Positions 39,005 to 47,349 of a stretch of 64,000 nt of DNA are shown here, piece by piece. Positions within the stretch are counted from its first letter, which is position 1; the number at the start of each line of letters is the position of its first letter. This DNA is from Bacillus sp. V3B. GTDB lineage: Bacteria; Bacillota; Bacilli; Bacillales; Cytobacillaceae. The notes below the pieces were generated by a model. It made no database searches. It was not told the origin of the DNA and saw only the letters and a program-made list of their open reading frames with translations. The position numbers were made by a program, and so were the translations under genes. The stretch covers positions 806,001 through 870,000 of the forward strand of contig NZ_JAETXM010000001.1 in the NCBI RefSeq assembly GCF_024494465.1, written 5' to 3'.

Positions 39005-40687
39005 TTGGATATAAACTATCAGGAAATGCTCTTTGAATTTGTAGGTGGCTTAGGAATCTTCTTATTCGGTCTTAAATACATGGGAGATGGCTTACAGGCG
39101 ACTGCTGGAGACCGCTTAAGAGAACTCTTAGATCGATTTACAACAAATCCTTTTATGGGTGTCTTAACGGGGATACTTGTCACTATACTTATTCAATCTA
39201 GTTCAGGTACAACAGCATTAACGGTTGGATTAGTTAGTGCAGGATTTATGACATTGCGACAAGCCATTGGTGTCATCATGGGGGCCAATATTGGAACGAC
39301 CGTTACAGCCTTTATTATAGGTATAGATATTGGGGCATATGCTTTACCGATCATTGCAGTTGGGGTTATGTTCATTTTCTTCTTTAAAAAACCAAGGATT
39401 ACGGCAATAGGTCAAGTTATTTTTGGGTTTGGGGCCCTTTTCTTTGGTTTAGAGTTAATGAGTGGTGGTATGAAGCCTTTAAGATCTCTTGAAGCATTTC
39501 AGGATTTAATGTTAAGTATGAGTCACATTCCTATTTTGGGTGTAACTGTTGGAACCGTACTTACTTTAATTGTTCAAAGTTCGAGTGGAACAATTGGGAT
39601 ATTACAAGAATTATTTGCATCGGACGCTATCACATTAAATGCAGCTATACCTGTCCTATTTGGAGATAATATTGGTACGACTATTACCGCAGTCATTGCA
39701 GCAATTGGAGCATCAATATCGGCAAGACGAGCAGCAGCAGTCCATGTATTATTTAACCTTATTGGAACAATTGTCTTCCTTATTCTTTTAATACCTTTTA
39801 CAAATTTAATTGTTTATTTACAGAGTACATTAAATCTAAATCCAGAAATGACAATCGCTTTTGCACACGGAACTTTTAATATATCTAATACGATTATACA
39901 ATTTCCATTCATTGCAGCATTAGCTTGGTTAGTGACAAAATTAATTCCTGGTGAAGATGAGTTTATCGATACAAGAGCACATCATTTAAATACAATGTTT
40001 ATTGAACGCTCACCATCCATTGCTTTAGGACAAGCTAAGGAAGAACTGAAAAGGATGAGTGAATTCTCAATAGCTGGCTTAAATGAAGCATTTAGCTATT
40101 TAGAGACAAATGATAAAAAGCACGCGGAAAATGCTCTTCAGTATGAAGCTGGTATAGATAATTTAGATAAGGAAATTACGGAATATTTACTAGCTATTTC
40201 AGCTAAATCATTATCAGTCAAAGAAAGTGAAGAATTTTCAGACTTAGGGTCCACGGTTAGAGATATTGAAAGAATCGGTGACCATATGGAAAATGTTGTT
40301 GAACTTGTTGACTATAAAATCAATAAAAAAGGTAATTTCTCAAAAGATGCAACGGTTCAATTAAATGAAATGTATGAATTAACGCTATCAACTTTAGAAA
40401 CAGCGTATAGAGCTTTCTTCGAAAATAACGTAGATTTAGCTAAAACTGTTTTATCTCAAGAAAATGAAATAGATAAAATGGAAAGAATTCTAAGAAAGAA
40501 GCATATCTTACGATTCAATGAAAGAAAATGCTCTGGTGATGCGGGAATAGTTTTTGTTGACATGCTTAGCAACTTAGAAAGAATTGGAGATCATGCCTCT
40601 AATATAGCAGAAGCTGTCATTAACGCTGAGTCCGAACAAGGTAATAAAACAAATGCAGAGACGACCGCTTTGTATTCATATTCATAA
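39005..40687 (+). CDS. Na+/phosphate cotransporter with PhoU domain (NptA/YqeW-like)
   Basis: Membrane transporter of the PNaS family. The inverted repeat carries the two QSSS motifs, LIQSSSGTTALTVG and LIVQSSSGTIGILQ, around eight or nine membrane helices up to residue about 310. A C-terminal cytoplasmic PhoU-like helical domain (RDIERIGDHMENVVEL and NLERIGDHASNIAEA) follows. 560 residues. The start is TTG 39005 with GGGAGTG upstream. Likely sodium-coupled phosphate uptake; the ion was not tested. Confidence 0.88.
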   Translation: MDINYQEMLFEFVGGLGIFLFGLKYMGDGLQATAGDRLRELLDRFTTNPFMGVLTGILVTILIQSSSGTTALTVGLVSAGFMTLRQAIGVIMGANIGTTVTAFIIGIDIGAYALPIIAVGVMFIFFFKKPRITAIGQVIFGFGALFFGLELMSGGMKPLRSLEAFQDLMLSMSHIPILGVTVGTVLTLIVQSSSGTIGILQELFASDAITLNAAIPVLFGDNIGTTITAVIAAIGASISARRAAAVHVLFNLIGTIVFLILLIPFTNLIVYLQSTLNLNPEMTIAFAHGTFNISNTIIQFPFIAALAWLVTKLIPGEDEFIDTRAHHLNTMFIERSPSIALGQAKEELKRMSEFSIAGLNEAFSYLETNDKKHAENALQYEAGIDNLDKEITEYLLAISAKSLSVKESEEFSDLGSTVRDIERIGDHMENVVELVDYKINKKGNFSKDATVQLNEMYELTLSTLETAYRAFFENNVDLAKTVLSQENEIDKMERILRKKHILRFNERKCSGDAGIVFVDMLSNLERIGDHASNIAEAVINAESEQGNKTNAETTALYSYS

Positions 40688-40790
40688 AATAGATCAAAGG
40701 TTATTAATAAAGGATGCTGCATTGGCAGTATCCTTTTGTTGTATTTCGAATAATGAACGGCTTTTTATCGGTAACATAAACGATTAAAAT

Positions 40791-40819
40791 TTGACTTCAT
40801 ACCCTGCGCAGTATATTAT
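40791..40819 (+). promoter_or_regulatory. Promoter with embedded operator of the cstR-like gene
   Basis: TTGACT, 17-base spacer, TATTAT. The spacer contains ATACCCTGCGCAGTAT (40799-40814), a GC-centred inverted repeat of the type bound by CsoR/CstR-family repressors. Autoregulation is inferred. Confidence 0.65.
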
Positions 40820-40872
40820 ATTTTTATTATAAATGAAGGATAGTCTATATAAAATGAAAGGTGGATTAGAAA

Positions 40873-41133
40873 ATGTTATACGATAAAAGTGTGATCAACC
40901 GTTTAAAGCGAATTGAAGGACAAGTGAAAGGCGTTATTGGAATGATGGAACAGGGAAAAGACTGTAGAGATATTGTGACACAATTATCAGCAGCACGTAA
41001 TGCGATTGATCGTACAATGGGTGTGGTTGTCAGTACCAATCTCGAACAATGTGTTCGTGAAAATATGGAAAAAGGTGAAGGAACAGAACATCTAGTAAAA
41101 GAAGCAGTAGAGTTATTAATAAAAAGCCGATAA
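40873..41133 (+). CDS. cstR: CstR-type persulfide-sensing repressor (CsoR/DUF156 family)
   Basis: 86-residue all-helical repressor. It has the two cysteines of CstR at exactly positions 31 and 60 (GKDCRDIV and STNLEQCV). The copper-binding His of CsoR is replaced by Asn (N57 region), which argues for sulfide/persulfide sensing rather than Cu(I). The overall sequence also resembles S. aureus CstR. It is monocistronic: no sulfurtransferase, cstA, cstB or sqr gene is adjacent. Confidence 0.82.
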   Translation: MLYDKSVINRLKRIEGQVKGVIGMMEQGKDCRDIVTQLSAARNAIDRTMGVVVSTNLEQCVRENMEKGEGTEHLVKEAVELLIKSR

Positions 41134-41135
41134 TA

Positions 41136-41183
41136 AAAGTTCATCAACTACTCTACAATGGAGAGTTGATGAACTTTATTTTT
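41136..41183 (+). terminator. Terminator after the cstR-like gene
   Basis: 14-bp stem AAAGTTCATCAACT / AGTTGATGAACTTT with a T-rich tail. Confidence 0.9.
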
Positions 41184-41290
41184 AATGTTTTATACCAATA
41201 CGGGTAATTGTATTTTGAGGCCAATCCTTAGCTATTATAGAAGATGGTGTATAAGTACTAAGTTACAATAGGTCTTTAAGAAGAAATGGA

Positions 41291-41317
41291 ACTCTTCCTC
41301 TAAAGGCACATAAGGTA
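41291..41317 (+). promoter_or_regulatory. Sigma-K-like promoter of tgl
   Basis: AC, 16 bases, CATAAGGTA, matching the sigma-K pattern (-35 AC, -10 CATANNNTA). tgl is a mother-cell sigma-K gene in B. subtilis. Confidence 0.55.
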
Positions 41318-41349
41318 CAATAAGGGTTTTGGGTAGAGGAGGAGATAGG

Positions 41350-42084
41350 ATGACCATTTTTGTGAGTTATGAACAGAAGCCCGATATACTTCGTTTTAAT
41401 GGATTGCAACGGGATATCTATCTTGCATTAGAAAGAAGCTCTTCGTTGTATCAGTATGATACGGTTCATCAATTATTATTTGAAATAGTATTGCGGGGAA
41501 ATATTATAAAAGCTGCCAAAATGTTGCATGAAAGTCAGGCAACATTTGCGCCTTTTACCACTTCAAGATTCAATCCATTAAAATGGAGAAAAACGAAATA
41601 TGGGTATTTACAAAATCCTAATGTGTTACCTTCAGAAGCGATAAGAGATGTATTTCAAAACAGTAGGGAATATGCATTTGAATGTACAACAGCTATCGTG
41701 CTTATATTTTATAAAGCAGTACTCGATTCGATATCGATAACTCACTTTAATACTTTATTTCAAGATCTACTAGTGTGGGATTGGAAACATGATCAAGATC
41801 TGGGAATCATCGCTGAGAGGGGGAGAGACTTTATCCCAGGTGATGTTGTTTACTTTGCTAACCCTGAATATGATCATCCTGTATGGTCAGGAGAAAATGC
41901 AGTCTATTTGGGGAAAGGTCTCTATTTTGGGCACGGTATAGGAATTAAGACAGCAGAAGGTATGGTGAACGATTTAAATACTCTTAGGAAAAAAGATGCA
42001 ACAATTTCAGCTTATTTAATCTCACAGCACACCAGATTGAATGTGAAATATTTGGCGCAATTTTCAAAACGACTTTTATTCTGA
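41350..42084 (+). CDS. tgl: Spore coat protein-glutamine gamma-glutamyltransferase
   Basis: Transglutaminase that cross-links coat proteins. The catalytic Cys is C112 in YAFECTTAIVLIFY; flanking family motifs are PSEAIRDVF, FIPGDVVYFANPEYDHP, and the C-terminal SAYLISQHTRLNV. ATG 41350 follows a GAGGAGGAG site and gives 244 residues, as in B. subtilis. The stop region overlaps by nine bases the 3' end of a decayed gene on the other strand. Confidence 0.93.
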   Translation: MTIFVSYEQKPDILRFNGLQRDIYLALERSSSLYQYDTVHQLLFEIVLRGNIIKAAKMLHESQATFAPFTTSRFNPLKWRKTKYGYLQNPNVLPSEAIRDVFQNSREYAFECTTAIVLIFYKAVLDSISITHFNTLFQDLLVWDWKHDQDLGIIAERGRDFIPGDVVYFANPEYDHPVWSGENAVYLGKGLYFGHGIGIKTAEGMVNDLNTLRKKDATISAYLISQHTRLNVKYLAQFSKRLLF

Positions 42085-42466
42085 TGAAACCTTTTGTTTA
42101 AATTGGGTGAGAGCATAGGACATTAAGTTATCCAGTTTATTCATAAATAAAACCTGTTTTCGCTTTCTCCCAGGTGCTATGCGTGTAAGTGAAATATCAA
42201 TTTCAGGTTGGGTTATCGATAGAGGATGTAGTTTCCTTCCTTTTCACAGAAAAAACCCATTTCTCACTATCCATATGAACAAAAACTCCAAACTGGCCGA
42301 TTGTGTGGCCAATTAAGTCGACAGTAATTATTGAATTATCATTAAATACCGTATATTTGAAGTTACTTACGAACAGGTCCCTAAGGGAAAAACTCCTTCC
42401 CTCTACCTGAAAATAGGGATGTTCCTTCGACTCGATTTTCTTCAGATACTCCCTTAGTGTCCGTAT
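42076..42466 (-). pseudogene. Unidentified frameshifted gene convergent with tgl
   Basis: Two consecutive open frames on the reverse strand make a protein-like product split by a frameshift near 42230. The first (42203-42466, 87 codons, no ATG start) contains YLKKIESKEHPYFQVEGRSF and GHTIGQFGVFVHMDSEKW. The second (ending at 42076) contains DISLTRIAPGRKRKQVLFMN and ends FKQKVSSE. The natural stop overlaps tgl. I do not recognise the family. Its upstream part may continue in the fragment at 42485-42658. Confidence 0.5.
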
Positions 42467-42484
42467 TCACAGCTAGCTATAAAT

Positions 42485-42658
42485 CTAAAGATAAGATTCA
42501 GCGCCCTTATCGCTCTTTATTAAATCAGACATATGCCATTTGGGAATGGAGTCTAATGATTCTTTAGAAACCTGTATCCAATATATCAAGTATTGTGCTT
42601 TATGTACGGAGAAAGTAGTTGTGCTACCTTGAATCTTTTGAAGGTCTATTTTAGTTAT
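42485..42658 (-). pseudogene. Unidentified coding remnant upstream of the previous one
   Basis: 57-codon open frame without a start. It reads like protein (IQGSTTTFSVHKAQYLIYWI, then ESLDSIPKWHMSDLIKSDKG) and lies just upstream of, and in line with, the remnant at 42076-42466 on the same strand. The two may be pieces of one decayed gene. The rest of the 940-base gap to 43021 is A/T-rich and holds no other gene. Confidence 0.4.
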
Positions 42659-42727
42659 TTAGACTATAAATCTATGAATAATAAATAGTTGCCAAAGAGA
42701 GTCCGTATTGACTTTGGTAAGATACTT

Positions 42728-42763
42728 AAAGACACTGATATTCTAAGTTAGTGTCTTTTTCGT
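42728..42763 (+). terminator. Stray terminator in the tgl-diguanylate cyclase gap
   Basis: Stem AAAGACACT / AGTGTCTTT followed by a T run, 640 bases after tgl. The terminator at 55199 has a very similar stem. Confidence 0.75.
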
Positions 42764-43021
42764 TGTTTAGGGGGAATTTCTTAAACGATTTTCATCAATT
42801 TTCGTATATAGTATTATGACTATTATTGGTAAATAACGCCATATTATCTTTTTTTAGAGTATAATAGAATATAGGTATATTGACATGTGTAAGCGGTGTG
42901 AAATACGCGAGAAAATCAAGTTACGGCTAATTATAAAGGAAATGATATGATTTAAATGTTTGATAAATAAAGATTAATATAATGAAATGGTAATGATCGT
43001 ATCTATAAAGGAGTTTCTTAT

Positions 43022-44296
43022 ATGAAATTAACAATTGGTAAAAAACTTCTCGGTGGATTTTTGTTTGTTCTCATATTATTAGTAATTGAAAGCGTGGTTT
43101 CTAATAATCTCATAAGTTCTACAGAAGAGTCTTATAAACAGCTAATTGATGAAAATATAGAAAATGTGTTGCTGGCCAATAGTTTAGAAAGTGATCATTT
43201 AAAACAATCCGGGGCTGTTAAAAATTATTTATTAACGGGTGATCCCACATATCTTTCTCAGTACGAAGAATATAAGGGAAAAGTAAATAAGACGATTGAT
43301 CATATGTTGAAAACTTATAAAATAGCAGAAGATCAAGAAGTTATTCAACATTTGGAAGCATTCCAAATGCGCTATGAGGAATTAGTCAATAAGGCCATTG
43401 CATTTAAGAAAGACGGGAATGAAGTTGGTTATAATAATTTACTTAGTACTTCAGCCAAGACCATTACAAATGTTTTTAAAGGAAAAATAGATGCTTTAGT
43501 TACGGGACAAGAAGAGTTAGTACAACAAGGGAGTACAGAAGTAGCAGATGCTGTTGAAAAAACAAAAGAGACTGTTATTTATTTAGGGATTATTATCTTT
43601 TTAATTGGTGCTGCTTCAGCGATTATTACTAGTCGTTCCATTTCTAGACCCTTATATCTATTAGCCCAATATACGGAAAAAATGATCACTCCAAAAGGAA
43701 AGTTTAATTTGGAATTTCCTAAAGTAAAATCAAATATTTATGAAGTGAAGCAACTTTATCAAAGTATTGATTTAGCTTTCCGAGAAATTAAACATCATAT
43801 CAATCAATTAGATATTGAGATTCAAACAGATGCCCTCACTGGATTAGCGAATAGGAGAACCTTTGATCTTGTCATCGATGAACAAATTCATAATGGTACC
43901 TCTTTTTCATTAATCTTGTTCGATATTGATTTTTTCAAAAAGGTAAATGATACTTTTGGACATTTGCAAGGTGACGATGTGTTAAGATTCTTAGCTAGAA
44001 CGATTCAAGAACTTTCCCGTGAAGGTGATTTATGTTTCCGGTATGGCGGAGAGGAGTTTGCCATCATTGTTCCTTACGGTGATTATGAAACAGCAACAGT
44101 TATTGCTGAGCGATTGCGCATGAAACTAGAAAGTACGGCAAGCCCAACAGGAGAGGTTATTACGATTTCATTAGGCATATCTGTCTATCCAGAACATGGA
44201 CAAGATGCAAAGGAAATTATATTAGCAGCTGATAAAGCTTTGTATATATCTAAATCAGAAGGCAGGAATAAAACAACCTTTTACTCTGCAGGCTAA
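43022..44296 (+). CDS. Membrane-bound diguanylate cyclase
   Basis: Makes cyclic di-GMP. Two transmembrane helices (residues about 8-30 and 183-205) flank an extracytoplasmic helical sensor of about 150 residues, then a short HAMP-like linker and a GGDEF domain. The catalytic motif is RYGGEEF near residue 345, and a product-inhibition I-site RxxD (REGD) sits five residues before it, so the enzyme should be active and feedback-inhibited. DALTGLANRRTF starts the domain. AAAGGAG precedes the ATG. Confidence 0.93.
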   Translation: MKLTIGKKLLGGFLFVLILLVIESVVSNNLISSTEESYKQLIDENIENVLLANSLESDHLKQSGAVKNYLLTGDPTYLSQYEEYKGKVNKTIDHMLKTYKIAEDQEVIQHLEAFQMRYEELVNKAIAFKKDGNEVGYNNLLSTSAKTITNVFKGKIDALVTGQEELVQQGSTEVADAVEKTKETVIYLGIIIFLIGAASAIITSRSISRPLYLLAQYTEKMITPKGKFNLEFPKVKSNIYEVKQLYQSIDLAFREIKHHINQLDIEIQTDALTGLANRRTFDLVIDEQIHNGTSFSLILFDIDFFKKVNDTFGHLQGDDVLRFLARTIQELSREGDLCFRYGGEEFAIIVPYGDYETATVIAERLRMKLESTASPTGEVITISLGISVYPEHGQDAKEIILAADKALYISKSEGRNKTTFYSAG

Positions 44297-44346
44297 TTTC
44301 ATTTTGATGATACATAATACATGTCCTCAAAAAAATTTAAATATGG

Positions 44347-44379
44347 AAAAGAGCTGAGGGGAATCCCAGCTCTTTTTTT
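44347..44379 (+). terminator. Terminator after the diguanylate cyclase
   Basis: Stem AAAGAGCTG-GGG / CCC-AGCTCTTT with one bulged base, followed by T7. Confidence 0.88.
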
Positions 44380-44457
44380 GAGTGGCTGTATTCATGATAA
44401 TTGTTGATAAATGATCTTTGATATATGTGGCCATATGTTTGATTTAGTATGAATTAC

Positions 44458-44544
44458 TTAATGGACACGTACACCAAAGGCCACTGGACCATCAACACTA
44501 TGGTTTAATACAGCCTTTTGATTAATAGAAAAATATGCCTTACT
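44458..44544 (-). pseudogene. Very short coding-like 3' remnant
   Basis: 28 codons without a start on the reverse strand (KAYFSINQKAVLNHSVDG, then PVAFGVRVH, stop), 100 bases beyond the truncated transporter. It looks like the end of a lost gene but is too short to identify. Confidence 0.25.
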
Positions 44545-44645
44545 TTAAGTAATATTACACAGCCTTTTAACAGAATCCTATCAATTGAAGTTAACAAACT
44601 CAACAAGTTTAGTGACTATGATTATGGATATGCTGTTTAATAAAT

Positions 44646-45066
44646 TTAAGTAGTGTAAGCAGGTTGAATTCCATTAACAAATCCATGTTTTTCTTTTGGA
44701 TAATACTTCGGCAAAGAGGTGACCCCAACGGAGAAAACAGCACCCCCAATTCCCAGTAAAAGACCTCCCGCGATTAATGCCAGCATTGAATTCGCTGAAC
44801 TAAGGATAAACACTGGCAAAATAAGAACGATAAAGCTTACTGTAAAGACAATCCTAGCCCCATATCGGTTTGTCCAGTAACCAATTGGAACTCTTTAATA
44901 TTGAACCGAGAATAACCGGTGCAGCATTGACTAAAGAGATTTCACCTGATGTTAGGTCAATATCAGCTTGGATAAAAGGCATGAGTGAAGAAATAATAAC
45001 CCATACCATGAAGCCGGTAATCAAGCTTGTTGTTTGAAGTGTTAGCTGAAAATTTCCTTTCTGCAT
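44646..45066 (-). pseudogene. Truncated, frameshifted NarK-type MFS transporter
   Basis: The first 56 residues from ATG 45066 ([20 protein letters not shown]) are the start of a nitrate/nitrite-type MFS protein. A one-base insertion near 44895 breaks the frame. In the next frame it continues [20 protein letters not shown] and [20 protein letters not shown], the NarK signature region, then stops at about 140 residues in total instead of about 400. AAAGAAAGGGG precedes the ATG, so the gene was once expressed. Confidence 0.85.
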
Positions 45067-45342
45067 AACGTTCCCCTTTCTTTCTCGTCTAACTGTAAAT
45101 GGCTTACATAGATTATTTCATCGTTACGTGAAAACGAATATCATTCCATTGGAAAAATGATAAGTACATAAAGTAGTTTTTCCCCGTTATTAAAAAGTCA
45201 ATTCCCTATTGTGAAAATAAGGTATTAAATTACTCATGTTTAAACCTTTTCCAGAATGAAGAAAACATAATTTGGAGGGATCAAGGCAGAATAAGTGAAT
45301 AACTTAACCTAGTACATTTTTATGAAAAGAAAAGGTGATAGA

Positions 45343-45606
45343 GTGGAATTGTATAACGAAAACCAAACGTATAATGCTGGTGATATTGTCTATGTGTTTT
45401 ATCGAAATCCACATACTCAAGATGTAGCAAACATACAGGAAGCTGCAGTTGTGAATAACCCTGAGAATCCAAATGAATTAGCTGTGTTTCTTTATGAAAC
45501 ATATTATCCGTTATCAAATGAAATGGCCGTTTATTCTACAGAAGAAGAGGCAGAACAAGCCTACCATTATTATTTTGAGAATGTTTCAGAGGGGATAACG
45601 GAATGA
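45343..45606 (+). CDS. splA: Transcriptional regulator SplA
   Basis: 87-residue TRAP-like regulator of spore photoproduct lyase. Conserved blocks are YNAGDIVYVFYRNPHTQDVA and FLYETYYPLSNEMAVY. The GTG at 45343 matches the family N-terminus (MELYNENQTYNAG) and follows AAAGGTG; an ATG at 45322 is in frame but places the ribosome site inside the gene. It overlaps splB by four bases (ATGA). Confidence 0.9.
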   Translation: MELYNENQTYNAGDIVYVFYRNPHTQDVANIQEAAVVNNPENPNELAVFLYETYYPLSNEMAVYSTEEEAEQAYHYYFENVSEGITE

Positions 45607-46631
45607 TAAACTCATTTACACCGAAACTTGTCTATTTTGAACCAAAAGCGTTGGATTACCCACTAGGAAAAAAACTTCAAGAAAAGTTTGAGAAGATGGA
45701 TATCGAAATTAGGTACACCACTTCGCATAATCAAGTACGGAATCTTCCTGGTGACAGCGATTTCCAAAAATATCGGGTCGCCAAGTCCACTTTAGTAGTT
45801 GGGATTAGAAAAACCCTTAAATTTGACACATCTAAGCCTTCAGCGGAATATGCAATTCCTTTTGCAACAGGCTGTATGGGTCATTGTCATTATTGTTATT
45901 TACAAACTACGATGGGGAGTAAGCCTTATATTCGTACATATGTAAATGTCGATGAAATTCTGGAAGCTGCCGATAAATATATGGAAGAACGTGCACCGGA
46001 AATCACAAGGTTTGAAGCATCTTGTACATCAGATATAGTAGGGATTGATCACTTGACCCATACATTAAAAAGAGCAATTGAACATTTTGGAGAATCGGAT
46101 TATGGAAAATTAAGATTTGTAACGAAATTTCATCATGTCGATCATTTACTTGATGCCAAACATAATGGAAAAACAAGGTTTCGATTTAGTGTTAATGCTG
46201 ATTATGTGATTAAGCACTTTGAACCTGGGACTTCTCCATTAGAGAAACGAATTGAGGCGGCAGGAAAAGTTGCAAGAGCTGGGTATCCACTTGGGTTTAT
46301 CGTGGCACCTATTTATCTTCATGAAGGGTGGGAAGAAGGATACTATCATATGTTTGAGCGTTTGGACGCAGAATTACCTCTGGAAGCTAAGAAGGATGTA
46401 ACGTTTGAATTTATTCAACATCGTTTTACAAAACCAGCTAAGAGGGTGATTGAAAAAAACTATCCCATGACAAAATTAGAGTTGGATGAAGAGAAAAGAA
46501 GATATAAATGGGGGAAGTATGGGATTGGAAAATACATTTATCAAAAAGAGGAAGAAGAGGATATAAAAAATCATCTATACACCTATATGGAGAAATTTTT
46601 TCCAAATGCCAAATTGGAATATTTCACATAA
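45603..46631 (+). CDS. splB: Spore photoproduct lyase SplB
   Basis: Radical SAM enzyme that reverses the 5-thyminyl-5,6-dihydrothymine lesion in germinating spores. The cluster motif is CMGHCHYC, and the catalytic hydrogen-donor Cys lies in EASCTSDIVGIDH. 342 residues, full length, with the conserved C-terminal RRYKWGKYGIGKYIY. Translationally coupled to splA. No convincing sigma-G promoter could be placed upstream of the pair. Confidence 0.97.
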   Translation: MINSFTPKLVYFEPKALDYPLGKKLQEKFEKMDIEIRYTTSHNQVRNLPGDSDFQKYRVAKSTLVVGIRKTLKFDTSKPSAEYAIPFATGCMGHCHYCYLQTTMGSKPYIRTYVNVDEILEAADKYMEERAPEITRFEASCTSDIVGIDHLTHTLKRAIEHFGESDYGKLRFVTKFHHVDHLLDAKHNGKTRFRFSVNADYVIKHFEPGTSPLEKRIEAAGKVARAGYPLGFIVAPIYLHEGWEEGYYHMFERLDAELPLEAKKDVTFEFIQHRFTKPAKRVIEKNYPMTKLELDEEKRRYKWGKYGIGKYIYQKEEEEDIKNHLYTYMEKFFPNAKLEYFT

Positions 46632-46761
46632 GGGGTACTCATTCCTATATAGTAGTTAATATGAAGGAAATACATTTGAAATAAGCATACTTATATTGAT
46701 AAAGGTAACAATAATGGTAGTGTATAAACACCGACTAACTTCGATGTAGGGGGATTTTACT

Positions 46762-46933
46762 ATGGATATTCGTGAAGGGCTAATTCCAACTGCATGAGAT
46801 TCAGCTGTTACGGCTACAGGTTATGCTTTAAAACAAAAACGAGGGTCAAATAAAATGATCGCTAATACTGTTTTTGGTTTAGCACATATCGTATTTGGGT
46901 GTCATTGACCTTACCACGACGCATCGTCGTTAG
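46762..46933 (+). pseudogene. Small conserved-type gene broken by an in-frame TGA and a frameshift
   Basis: ATG 46762 behind GTAGGGGGA starts MDIREGLIPTA, stops at TGA 46795-46797, then stays open with DSAVTATGYALKQKRGSN and MIANTVFGLAHIVFG. A one-base shift near 46906 restores VIDLTTTHRR before the natural stop. The intact form would be about 57 residues with one hydrophobic helix. It resembles a small Bacillus protein family of unknown role; the name is uncertain. Confidence 0.6.
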
Positions 46934-47047
46934 AAATGGGAAGGTTGAGTAGTGATATAGGATTGTCTTCTACTGTTTTTGAATGGAAAAATAGTACTAA
47001 ATTCTTGCGAATAGAAAAGGCATAAATGTGAATAGGAGGGAACGTAT

Positions 47048-47194
47048 ATGTCAAATCAACAAGATTATTTTAATGAAAAACAAAAAGGGAAGTACCAGCA
47101 GGGATCAGGGTCGCAATATCATAAAGAACATGCGAGCCATGTTCCAGATTACGGGGCAAACAATACGGACCCAAATGCCAAAAGGGTTAAGTAA
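47048..47194 (+). CDS. Small hydrophilic protein of 48 residues, possibly spore-associated
   Basis: ATG 47048 follows AGGAGGGA with good spacing. The product (MSNQQDYFNEKQKGKYQQGS, later HVPDYGANNTDPNAKRVK) is rich in Q, N, K, G and H, with no membrane segment, similar in character to minor acid-soluble spore proteins. A hairpin follows the stop. I do not recognise the family with certainty; the spore link is inference from composition and the nearby splAB and tgl. Confidence 0.6.
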   Translation: MSNQQDYFNEKQKGKYQQGSGSQYHKEHASHVPDYGANNTDPNAKRVK

Positions 47195-47263
47195 TAGGAC
47201 GGATAACACAAATCAATAATTTAATCTAGAAAAGCTAAAAATAAGACTATTTAGTCTTAAAAT

Positions 47264-47297
47264 GAAGGGGTGCTAACTTCGAGGTTAGTGCCCCTTC
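47264..47297 (+). terminator. Hairpin after the 48-residue gene
   Basis: 14-bp stem GAAGGGGTGCTAAC / GTTAGTGCCCCTTC with two G-U pairs. There is no T run, so it may be a weak terminator or a 3' stabiliser. Confidence 0.55.
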
Positions 47298-47349
47298 CTA
47301 TATATATCCTATAAATGAATTTATATTTTTTAGTATTCTTTACTGTTTA

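Noticed and set aside
45266-45272. CATAATT as a sigma-G -10 for splAB
   Set aside because: No acceptable -35 at 17-18 bases, so the match is not convincing although such a promoter is expected.
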